In this document: positions 6,667 through 13,315 of the stretch, piece by piece
How positions within the stretch are numbered: position 1 is the stretch's first letter
Layout of the letters: every line of letters starts with the position of its first letter
DNA from: JBOHPP01 sp050731755
GTDB lineage: Bacteria; Methylomirabilota; Methylomirabilia; Rokubacteriales; CSP1-6
Assembly (NCBI GenBank): GCA_050731755.1
Contig: JBOHPP010000080.1
Span: 1-15,582 of the forward strand
Direction: 5' to 3'
Length of the DNA stretch: 15,582 nucleotides
Translations under genes and position numbers: made by a program
Notes under the pieces: model-generated
Databases searched by the model: none
What the model saw: only the letters and a program-made list of their open reading frames with translations
Told to the model about the DNA's origin: nothing

Positions 6667-7246
6667 GACGGGCCGAGCGCCGGGCGACCTCTTGGGCCGC
6701 GTGCAGCGCCTCGTCCTCCTCGTGCGAACGAAGCGCCAGCGAGCTGAGGGTGACGATGCCGACGAGCCGCTCATCGTCGTCGACCACGGGCAGACGACCG
6801 ATCTGGTTGCGGGCCATCACGCGAGTGGCTTGCTCCGCCGTCCACTCCGGACGGGCGCACACCACGTGGCCGGTCGCGCAATCGGTCACGCGTGTGGAGC
6901 GCGGATCGACGCCACGGGCGACGGCACGGACCACGATGTCGCGGTCGGTCAGCAGCCCGCGCAGGTGTCCGCCTTCCACGACCGGCAGGACCCCGACGTT
7001 GGCGTCGCGCATCAGCTGGGCGGCTTCCGCCAGCGTGGCCGAGCTGTCGATCGTCATGACCTGCTCGACCATGACATCCCCGACGGTCCGGCCGCGCGCG
7101 CCGCCGTTGCGCCGGAGCAAGAGCCACAGCGCCGGCACGACCACCCCGAGCGCCACGGAGATCGCGGCCATCGGGATTGTCGGGTCCGATGGGATGTCAC
7201 GATTCATCATCCGACTTGCCCGCTGAGTGAGGGTCCTGTACGTCAT
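6659..7246 (-). CDS. Membrane-anchored two-CBS-domain protein
   Basis: A 195-residue protein. A hydrophobic helix at about 24-45 (MAAISVALGVVVPALWLLL) precedes two CBS domains. CBS1 runs about 55-108, with VGDVMVEQVMTI, MRDANVGVLPVV and GLLTDRDIV; CBS2 runs about 118-170, with VMARNQIGRLPVVDD and GIVTLSSL. Paired CBS domains bind adenine nucleotides such as AMP or ATP and act as energy sensors. Free-standing bacterial versions are usually regulatory and their partners are unknown. The gene has an excellent ribosome site, GGAGGTGGAG at 7249-7258, 2 bases from ATG 7246, and a candidate sigma-54 promoter at 7279-7294. It is the first gene of the CBS-Hsp20 pair. The N-terminal membrane helix is less usual for small CBS proteins. 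Confidence 0.88.
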   Translation of the reverse strand: MTYRTLTQRASRMMNRDIPSDPTIPMAAISVALGVVVPALWLLLRRNGGARGRTVGDVMVEQVMTIDSSATLAEAAQLMRDANVGVLPVVEGGHLRGLLTDRDIVVRAVARGVDPRSTRVTDCATGHVVCARPEWTAEQATRVMARNQIGRLPVVDDDERLVGIVTLSSLALRSHEEDEALHAAQEVARRSARHA

Positions 7247-7278
7247 GACTCCACCTCCATATGTGTCCGCGTTGGGTG

Positions 7279-7294
7279 TGCAACCTCCGCGCCG
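7279..7294 (-). promoter_or_regulatory. Candidate sigma-54 promoter upstream of the CBS-Hsp20 pair
   Basis: On the minus strand CGGCGCGGAGGTTGCA matches TGGCACG-N4-TTGCW at 10 of 12 conserved positions, with GG and GC exactly 10 bases apart. The predicted start near 7268 gives a leader of about 22 bases that contains the CBS gene's ribosome site. A TTGACG further upstream (7293-7298) has no convincing -10 partner, so sigma-54 is the better reading. Confidence 0.45.
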
Positions 7295-7351
7295 TCAACG
7301 CCACTGGCCCGCGCGGCAACCTTTACACTCAGGCGGCGCGGGTGGAGCCGA

Positions 7352-7370
7352 CACCTCTCCCTAGAGGGTG
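7352..7370 (-). terminator. Weak hairpin downstream of the flippase-exosortase gene
   Basis: On the minus strand CACCCTCTAGGGAGAGGTG can fold as CAC/GTG plus CTCT/AGAG with one bulged C and an AGGG loop, starting about 18 bases after the stop at 7389. No U-run follows, so an intrinsic terminator is doubtful. It lies in the only gap between the exopolysaccharide operon and the CBS-Hsp20 unit. Confidence 0.2.
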
Positions 7371-7388
7371 ACTGGGGCGGCACGCGTG

Positions 7389-9695
7389 TCAGGCGACATC
7401 CCTGGCGCTTCTCAGGCGTCCTCGGCGCAGGAGCAGGACGCCCGCCACGAACGGCAGGAGCATGACCAGGTAGATCAGCTTTCCGTACGCCATGTGGACG
7501 AACCCCATCGCCGCCTCCGGACCCCAGTAGTGCGCGAGCAGCCCGGTGCCGGTGACGCGGGCAAGATTGGCCACGATGGCCACGACGATGGCGAGGGCCA
7601 CGACGGCGGCCCGGCGAGCAGGGCTGGGTTGGGTCGTCCAGGCGAAGGCCGTGCCGACGACGATCATGGCCAGCAGAAACCGCAGCCCGTTGCAGGCCTC
7701 GGTGACGAGCAGGATGACGCTCGGCAGCTCGATGCGGAGCCCCTCCCGTACGACGGGAATGCCGAGGACCTCGAGAGCATGGCCAGCGAACCATGCGGCC
7801 AGGCGCTGGAGCGGCAAGGACAGCGCGGGAAGAGCACCGTCAGGCAGCGGCGCCATGAACGCCAGGAAGGCCAGGGGAAAGACCGCCACGCCGAAGCGCG
7901 ATGGGCCGAGGACGAGGCGGGCCAATCCTGCGAGAACAACCGGAATCGAAAGCGCGGCCAGCGGCAGGCTCCGCAGCGACGTGCCCGCGACGAGCAGCGC
8001 GAGGCCGCCGCCCAGGAGGGCCAGTCCACCCGCCGACCAGGCGGGCGCCGGGTGGGCCAACTGGTGGCGGTTGTCCCACAGCGCCCAGGCGCTGAAGACG
8101 GGGACGAGAAAGCCGTAGGAATAGTACGGAATCGTCGCCCAGACCTCGACGAGCGCCCGCATCACCGGCGCATAGAGCGCCACGAGCAGGATGGCCGCGG
8201 TCACCACGAGCGCCACCACGCCGGCGCGGCGAGGCAGCCGGTCCATCACGCCCGTGAGGAGCCGCCAGTCGCCCCAGCCCACTACCCCCAGAGCGCCGGC
8301 CGCGACGACGAAGACGGCCAGGCCCAGCGTGGCGGCCGCGATGAGTCCGGGTACTTGCGTGCCGTCAGGCGCGACCAGGCGGATGGCGACGAATGCCAGC
8401 ACGGCCGCGCCGGCGATCCGGACCAGGCCGAAGGTGGGAAAGCCGCAGCGCTCGTGCCGCGCGACGGCCATGAAGGCCAGCGCAGACGCAGCGACTTGGG
8501 CCGTGGCGTTGGCCACCACCGCGCCCCAGACGCCGTGCCGCGGGATGAGGATCGCCGCCGCCGCCACGTTCAGGATCGCGCTGATCCAGGTCGCGTGAAG
8601 CGCCCAGCGGCGGTCGCCGGTGGCTCGGAGGGCCGTCCACGCTACCTGCCGGAGGACACCGACGAGACCCACCGCGAGCATGGGTCCCAGCAGCACGGCC
8701 ACCGGCAGGTATGGCTCGCCGTAGAGCACCATGATCAGAGCGGGCGCCAGGGCGGCGCCCACCGCGGCCAGCGGCGCGCCCACCAGCGCCACCCAGCGCA
8801 GCGCCGCCTGGTAGACGCGTCCGAACTCCTCACGCGCCCCCTGACCGTGAAGCGCGGCCAGCGCCGGCAGCAGGGTGCCGGCCGCCACCTGCGCGGCGAC
8901 CATGCCGCGGGTGGCGAGGCCGAAGGCGACGCTATAGAAGGCGATCTCGGCCGACGTGGCGTGCAGGCGCAGGAAGAGGATTTCGAATCGGTCCCACACC
9001 ACGGACTCGAGCACCGCCACGACCGAGAGCGGCAGCAGATACGCTCGGAGCTCGGCCTGCGCGTCGACAGGGAGGGATCCCGCAGGCTCGGGGTAGAGCC
9101 GCCGCACCTGTCGGCGCTGGAGCATACAGGAGATGACGGTCCCCAGCGTGCCGCCGATGGCCAGGCCGAGAATGTCGGCGCCCACCGCCAGCGCCGCCAC
9201 CGCGGCCAGGAGGTGGAGCGACATCTTGATCGTGGAGACCTGGGTGGTGAGGTCGTAGCGTTGCGCGCCGTAGGCGGCGTGGGCGTAAATGCTCTCGAGC
9301 GTGGTCGGCACCAGCCCGACGGTGAGAATGATCATCGGCCAGAGGAGGTCGGCCGGCGCGAAGGCCACGGCCAGGGGGACGACGGCGGCGACGACGATCA
9401 CGGTGGTGATGAGCTGGCGGCTGAGGAACACGCCCAGGTACGCGCGGGCCCGCGGGCGATCCCCCTGGCCCAGGGCACTGGCGGTGTAGCGGCTGGTGGC
9501 CAGGGCGAAGCCCATCGTGGCGACGGCGGTGAAGATCCGCGCCAGCCAGAGCAGGTACGAGTAATCTCCCATGCGCTCCGGACCCAGGCCGCGGGCCAGC
9601 ACGATGGACATGAGCAGCCCGGCCACCAGGCCGGCGCCGGTGACCAGCCCGTACCAGAACGTATTGCGGAGGATCGTCTCTCGGGTTGTTTTCAT
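7389..9695 (-). CDS. Wzx-type polysaccharide flippase fused to exosortase
   Basis: One uninterrupted 768-residue frame from ATG 9695, which overlaps the GT2 stop as ATGA. Residues 1 to about 475 are a MOP-superfamily Wzx-type flippase: many transmembrane helices, an N-terminus typical of the polysaccharide-synthesis family (FWYGLVTGAGLVAGLLMSIV) and a YLPVAVLLGPML segment near 330. Residues about 490-768 are a complete exosortase: an early YYSYGFLVPVFSAWALW motif (524-540), the catalytic Cys668 in TEACNGLRF, Arg713 in NLARVTGTG, and His734 in GFVHMAYGK. Exosortases are membrane transpeptidase-like enzymes that cleave PEP-CTERM-type sorting signals; flippases move lipid-linked glycans across the membrane. 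The EACSG motif reads EACNG here. An internal GTG-ATG at 8244-8249 could start a separate exosortase but lacks a clear ribosome site. No EpsI domain is attached. I know of no described family with this pairing. Confidence 0.85.
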   Translation of the reverse strand: MKTTRETILRNTFWYGLVTGAGLVAGLLMSIVLARGLGPERMGDYSYLLWLARIFTAVATMGFALATSRYTASALGQGDRPRARAYLGVFLSRQLITTVIVVAAVVPLAVAFAPADLLWPMIILTVGLVPTTLESIYAHAAYGAQRYDLTTQVSTIKMSLHLLAAVAALAVGADILGLAIGGTLGTVISCMLQRRQVRRLYPEPAGSLPVDAQAELRAYLLPLSVVAVLESVVWDRFEILFLRLHATSAEIAFYSVAFGLATRGMVAAQVAAGTLLPALAALHGQGAREEFGRVYQAALRWVALVGAPLAAVGAALAPALIMVLYGEPYLPVAVLLGPMLAVGLVGVLRQVAWTALRATGDRRWALHATWISAILNVAAAAILIPRHGVWGAVVANATAQVAASALAFMAVARHERCGFPTFGLVRIAGAAVLAFVAIRLVAPDGTQVPGLIAAATLGLAVFVVAAGALGVVGWGDWRLLTGVMDRLPRRAGVVALVVTAAILLVALYAPVMRALVEVWATIPYYSYGFLVPVFSAWALWDNRHQLAHPAPAWSAGGLALLGGGLALLVAGTSLRSLPLAALSIPVVLAGLARLVLGPSRFGVAVFPLAFLAFMAPLPDGALPALSLPLQRLAAWFAGHALEVLGIPVVREGLRIELPSVILLVTEACNGLRFLLAMIVVGTAFAWTTQPSPARRAAVVALAIVVAIVANLARVTGTGLLAHYWGPEAAMGFVHMAYGKLIYLVMLLPFVAGVLLLRRGRLRSARDVA

Positions 9696-10864
9696 GCGGC
9701 CCGGTCGCGGACGGCGGCAGGCGTGCGGCCGCCGGGAGCCCACGTCGCCTCGGCGCCGCCCCGCAGGTAGCGGACGAAGCCCGCCGCGCCGGCCGCGACC
9801 ACCACGCAGAAGTAGTACGGGATCGCCAGCCTCCCCAGGGATACTCCTCGCCGCTCGGCGACCAGACCGGCCAGCGCCAGACCGTAGAAGGCGCCCTGCG
9901 CGGCCAGCATCACCCGGTACAACGGGGCATCGGCGGCCAGGACAGCGCTGGCCACTACCGCCGTGGCCAGGAACGCGCCGGTCGCCCAGCGGAGCACGCG
10001 ATGAGAGAGCAGCGCCCACGCCGCGCGCCCGCGCCCGGCCGCCACGAGTCGCGGCAGCCACCGCCCGCAGAGGTGCATTCCCTGGGCGATGATCCGCACA
10101 TGCCGTCTGAACTCTTGCGCGGCGTCGCGCGAGGGTGGCTCGACGGTGCAGGCCTCAGGATCGAAGCGGCACGCGAGGCCGGCGAGCGCCGCCTGGATGG
10201 GATGGAGCAGGTCGTTGACCTCGGCGGGGTCGAGCGGGCGGTAGAGCTCGCGCCGGAGCGCGTACACGGCGCCGTCGGCGCTGGCCAGGAAGCCCAGCGC
10301 GCCTTCGCCGCGCTTGAGCCAGGCCTCGTACCGGACGTACCCATTGCTCACGGCCCGCGCGTCGGCACCGCCGGCGGCGCCGTAGAGGCCCTGGCCGCTC
10401 ACCAAGCCCACGCGGGGATCGTCGAAGGGCGCGGCCAGACGAGCTAGAGTCCCGGGCCCGAACAGCGCGTTGGCGTCGGTGAAGACCAGGATCTCGCCGC
10501 TGGCGGCGGCCACGCCCCGATTGAGCGCCGGCGACTTCCCGGCGCGAGGCGTCTGCCGAACGAGGGTCACCCGCGGATCGGGATGGCCGAGCACGATCTC
10601 GTCGGTTCCGTCGGTGGACCCGTCGGAGACGACGACGACCTCGAGACGGTCGTCAGGATAGCGCTGGCCGAGAGTGCTGGCGATCTTGGCCACGATGCAG
10701 TGCGCCTCGTTGAAGGCGGCGATGATGACACTCAGCCGCGGCGCCGGCCCCGGCCTCCGCCGGGAGTGAGGCGCCAGCGCGGCGAGGACGGCCAGGAGCA
10801 GGGGGTAGCCGATCCAGGTGTAGGCCACCGCACCCGCGGCCAGCCAGAACAGCAGCTCCAGCAT
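9692..10864 (-). CDS. Membrane-bound family 2 glycosyltransferase
   Basis: A 390-residue protein started at ATG 10864, which overlaps the upstream GT4 stop as TGATG. An N-terminal membrane helix (3-31) is followed by a GT-A catalytic domain: LSVIIAAFNEA (44-54), VVVSDGSTDGT (77-87, nucleotide-binding Asp81), FTDANA (128-133, the metal-binding position), and ASADGAVYALRR (194-205). An acidic DPAEVND near 212-218 may hold the base, and RRHVRI (253-258) resembles the Q/RxxRW acceptor motif of processive synthases. Three further hydrophobic segments lie at about 292-310, 318-336 and 346-364. This architecture matches hyaluronan/cellulose-synthase-like transferases acting at the cytoplasmic face. 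Sugar donor and product are unknown. It lies between a GT4 and the flippase-exosortase, each joined by overlapping stop and start codons. Confidence 0.87.
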   Translation of the reverse strand: MLELLFWLAAGAVAYTWIGYPLLLAVLAALAPHSRRRPGPAPRLSVIIAAFNEAHCIVAKIASTLGQRYPDDRLEVVVVSDGSTDGTDEIVLGHPDPRVTLVRQTPRAGKSPALNRGVAAASGEILVFTDANALFGPGTLARLAAPFDDPRVGLVSGQGLYGAAGGADARAVSNGYVRYEAWLKRGEGALGFLASADGAVYALRRELYRPLDPAEVNDLLHPIQAALAGLACRFDPEACTVEPPSRDAAQEFRRHVRIIAQGMHLCGRWLPRLVAAGRGRAAWALLSHRVLRWATGAFLATAVVASAVLAADAPLYRVMLAAQGAFYGLALAGLVAERRGVSLGRLAIPYYFCVVVAAGAAGFVRYLRGGAEATWAPGGRTPAAVRDRAA

Positions 10865-11994
10865 CACGCGCGCCCGCGAACCGCGGACCGGTAGACCTCG
10901 GCGGTCGCCTCCACGTTCCGCCGGACGTCGAAGCGCTCGAGGGCCAGCGCCCGGGCGGCGATGCCCATACCGCGCGCCGCTTCGGGGTCGCTCAGGAGCG
11001 CCAACAGGCCACGCGCCAGGGCGGAGGGATTGGCCGGCGGTACGAGCACGCCGGTCGAGCCGTCGCGCACGACCTCGGGGGTGCCGTCGACCGCCGTGGC
11101 CACGAGCGGCCGGGCCATCGCCGCAGCCTCGATGGCGGTGAGCGGCAGGCCCTCGTAGAGCGAGGGCAGCGCGACCACGTCCACGGCGTCGAGCAGCCGG
11201 GGCACGTCGGCCCGAAAGCCCGCGAAGATGAGCGAGCCGGCCACGCCCCGGGCCCGGGCCTGTGCTTCCAGCGCCGTGCGCAGGCTGCCTTCGCCCACGA
11301 TGAGCAGGCGCGCGTCGGGCAGCTCGCGCACGATCTTCGTCCATGCGTCGACCAGGTAGCGGTGGCCTTTCTGGGGCTCGAGGCGCCCCACGACGCCGAC
11401 GAGCGGGGTGCCGGCGTCGAGGCCCAGCTCCTTGCGCACGGCCTCGCGATCGCGGCCCGGCGCGTAGGCCGAGAGGTCCCGGCCGTTGGGGACGACGACG
11501 ATCTTGCCCGCCGGGTAGCCCTTGCCCTGGACGAGGAAGTCGCGCGCCGCCTGCGAGACGGCGATCACGCGGTGCAGGCACCGCGCGACGAGGCGGTCGG
11601 GAAGAAAGGAGCCGCTCAGGAGACCCTGCCGCCATCCTTCGCGCCCGTGATAGGTCTCGATGACGGCGGGAACACCGTGCCAGCGGGCCAGCGGCGCCGC
11701 CACGACGGTGGAGCGGAACAGGTGAGGGTTGACGACGTCGGGTCGCAGGCGCGCCATGAGCGCGCTGAGGCGGCGCACCTCGTCGGTCTGCTGCCAGCTT
11801 TCCGCCTGCACGGCAGCCGTCGCCACCGGCACCCCGGCCAGGTCCCCGGCGAGGTCCTTGAGCAGCGTGGCCGGCGCGGCCAGCGCCAGATCGAACTCCT
11901 CGGGCGACAGCCGCTGGAGCAGCGACACCACCACCTCCTCCACCCCGCCACGGACCGCGGACGTAAGGACGAACAGAAGGCGGATTGTCCTCAT
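10864..11994 (-). CDS. GT4-family glycosyltransferase
   Basis: A 376-residue soluble GT-B enzyme. The N-terminal acceptor domain begins IRLLFVLTSAVRGGVEEV with the glycine-rich loop expected of the fold. The C-terminal domain has VVPNGRDL (167-174), VVGRLEPQKGH (201-211), LLIVGEGSLR (230-239), and the donor-binding E-x7-E motif in EGLPLTAIE (Glu281 and Glu289). Retaining GT4 enzymes of this kind transfer a hexose from a nucleotide sugar to a lipid-linked intermediate during exopolysaccharide assembly. ATG 11994 overlaps the upstream phosphodiesterase stop as ATGA, and its own stop overlaps the GT2 start, so expression is tightly coupled. The donor sugar cannot be read from the sequence. Confidence 0.9.
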   Translation of the reverse strand: MRTIRLLFVLTSAVRGGVEEVVVSLLQRLSPEEFDLALAAPATLLKDLAGDLAGVPVATAAVQAESWQQTDEVRRLSALMARLRPDVVNPHLFRSTVVAAPLARWHGVPAVIETYHGREGWRQGLLSGSFLPDRLVARCLHRVIAVSQAARDFLVQGKGYPAGKIVVVPNGRDLSAYAPGRDREAVRKELGLDAGTPLVGVVGRLEPQKGHRYLVDAWTKIVRELPDARLLIVGEGSLRTALEAQARARGVAGSLIFAGFRADVPRLLDAVDVVALPSLYEGLPLTAIEAAAMARPLVATAVDGTPEVVRDGSTGVLVPPANPSALARGLLALLSDPEAARGMGIAARALALERFDVRRNVEATAEVYRSAVRGRA

Positions 11995-13307
11995 GCCGCG
12001 ACTCCACCTCGCGCCCCGGGCGGTCTGGAGGGTGACGGTGGTTGCACCTCGCGTGAGTGGGGAGGTCTAGAGGGGGCGGTCTCTGCCCCCTCCAGTTTCA
12101 TAGCCGTGGCCTCTACCCCCTCCAACTTCACAATCGCGGTCTCTGCCCCCTCCAACTCCATGGGCGCGAGGCCGAGATCATCGAGCAAAACGCCCTGCAC
12201 GCCCGTGATGTGGTCGACGGCGCGGTTCACCGGCACCGAGGCCAGCAGCACGGCGTCGGCGGTGGGCTCGCTCGGGTGGTAGCCGTGCATGCCGGCGAAC
12301 CGCACCGAGCCCATGTGGCTCGGGCTCAGCAGCCCGCCGGGCTTCATCAAGAACAGCAGCTGGTAATAGCGGTCGTCGGCGAACCAGACGCCCAGCCGGG
12401 TGAGCTCCTCGCGGTCCAGGAGCTGCCCGCACGGGTGCTCGCCGAGCAGCTCGCTGAGTTGCCGCCGGCCGCGGTCGGTCCAGGTCCAGAAGCGGGCCAT
12501 GGTCGAATCGTAGGCGGCCAGGTAGTCCTCCGGAGTGCGCAGGTTCAGCGTGGCCACGTCGCGTCCGAGGTCGTAGGTCCAGCGGATCGGCGTCATGCCG
12601 TGATCGGAGAAGACGAACATGCGGACGTCGTCGTGGTGGCGTCGGGCCGCGTCCCACACGCGGCGGAGCGCGGTCTCGTACCAGCCCAGGCGCGCGGTGA
12701 CGCCGGCGTCGTCGTGGATGTTGAAGTGCAGATAGTGGTCGAGCCCTGACAGGTAGAGGAACAGCACGCGCAGGTCGGAGGCGGCGGCCCGGCCGGGGGC
12801 GAGATCCAGGATCTGGGCATCGGTGTGCTGGTGGTAGGTGTAGCACTCGTACGGGATCCCGGCCGCCCGGAGCGCGTCGAAGATCGAGGGGGCGTCGAGC
12901 CCGCCCGGCTGATAGATGTCGCGCTTCTCGGTGAGGTCGAACAGGGGCAGGTGAGCCACCGGGTAGGCGTAGATGGAGAAATAGCCGCGGTAGCCGGATA
13001 GCCGGCGCGACACGTGCTTGATGGCGCGGCGGCTCACCCGGTTCTCGACGAGGGGCCGCGGCAGCCTTCGCAGGGCCCGCGTCCACCGGAAGGGTGAACG
13101 TTCGGGGGCCAGGTAGAAGAGGTTCCAGTGACCATGCTCGCTGGGATAACGGCCGCAGAGCAGGCTGGGGATGGCCCCCGAGCTGTACCCAAGGATCGTG
13201 GCCAGCCAGCGGCGGTCGGTGAGCGCGTCATCCAGAAAGGGGCGGGCCCGAAGCACCTCCCAGCCAAGCGCGTCAACGAGAACGTAGATCGAGAGCGGTG
13301 TTGTCAT
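11991..13307 (-). CDS. Alkaline-phosphatase-superfamily phosphodiesterase with repeat-derived C-terminal tail
   Basis: A 438-residue protein from ATG 13307, which lies 8 bases after the upstream stop with GGAG just ahead of it; the longer frame upstream is Ala/Arg low-complexity. It has the metal and nucleophile pattern of the type I phosphodiesterase/nucleotide pyrophosphatase branch: Asp12 in LVDALGW, a Ser nucleophile at 42 or 43 in GYSSGAIPSLLCG, Asp190 and His194 in GLDHYLH, Asp235 and His236 in FSDHGM, and His341 in GMHGYHP. No signal peptide is evident, so it may act in the cytoplasm, on a sugar phosphate, phospholipid head group or nucleotide sugar. After residue 382 three 10-residue LEGAE-type repeats and a Pro-rich tail follow, encoded by the tandem repeat at 12081-12170. 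The stop overlaps the GT4 start. Confidence 0.8.
   Translation of the reverse strand: MTTPLSIYVLVDALGWEVLRARPFLDDALTDRRWLATILGYSSGAIPSLLCGRYPSEHGHWNLFYLAPERSPFRWTRALRRLPRPLVENRVSRRAIKHVSRRLSGYRGYFSIYAYPVAHLPLFDLTEKRDIYQPGGLDAPSIFDALRAAGIPYECYTYHQHTDAQILDLAPGRAAASDLRVLFLYLSGLDHYLHFNIHDDAGVTARLGWYETALRRVWDAARRHHDDVRMFVFSDHGMTPIRWTYDLGRDVATLNLRTPEDYLAAYDSTMARFWTWTDRGRRQLSELLGEHPCGQLLDREELTRLGVWFADDRYYQLLFLMKPGGLLSPSHMGSVRFAGMHGYHPSEPTADAVLLASVPVNRAVDHITGVQGVLLDDLGLAPMELEGAETAIVKLEGVEATAMKLEGAETAPSRPPHSREVQPPSPSRPPGARGGVAA
12067..12095. repeat. Palindrome inside the 3' end of the phosphodiesterase gene
   Basis: GAGGGGGC (12070-12077) pairs with GCCCCCTC (12085-12092) around a 7-base loop. The stem extends by two more pairs beyond an A/C mismatch. 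Its core is the same as that of the intergenic palindrome at 516-546. The right arm is also the first copy of the 30-bp tandem repeat, so the palindrome and the repeat share sequence. Confidence 0.55.
12081..12170. repeat. Three tandem 30-bp repeats
   Basis: Copies begin at 12081, 12111 and 12141, each opening CTCTRCCCCCTCCA on the plus strand and diverging toward its end. The 30-base period is a multiple of three, so it encodes three in-frame 10-residue units in the phosphodiesterase (KLEGAET- or KLEGVEA-like). There are no spacers, so it is not a CRISPR array. Confidence 0.8.
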
Positions 13308-13315
13308 CGAACTCC

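Noticed and set aside
7247..7388. Conventional -35/-10 promoter using TTGACG at 7293-7298 on the minus strand
   Set aside because: No acceptable -10 hexamer at 16-18 bases; the overlapping sigma-54-type motif is a better match.
7368..9770. An 800-codon open frame on the plus strand opposite the flippase-exosortase gene
   Set aside because: Its product is rich in Arg, His, Gln, Asp and Gly without any domain pattern, the usual antisense shadow of a hydrophobic high-GC gene.
9696..10061. Longer N-terminus for the flippase-exosortase protein
   Set aside because: It is out-of-frame GT2 coding sequence read as Arg/Gly-rich peptide; ATG 9695 fits the flippase family start and overlaps the GT2 stop.
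12081..12170. Short CRISPR-like array
   Set aside because: The 30-base units are directly adjacent with no unique spacers, lie within a coding frame, and no cas gene is present.
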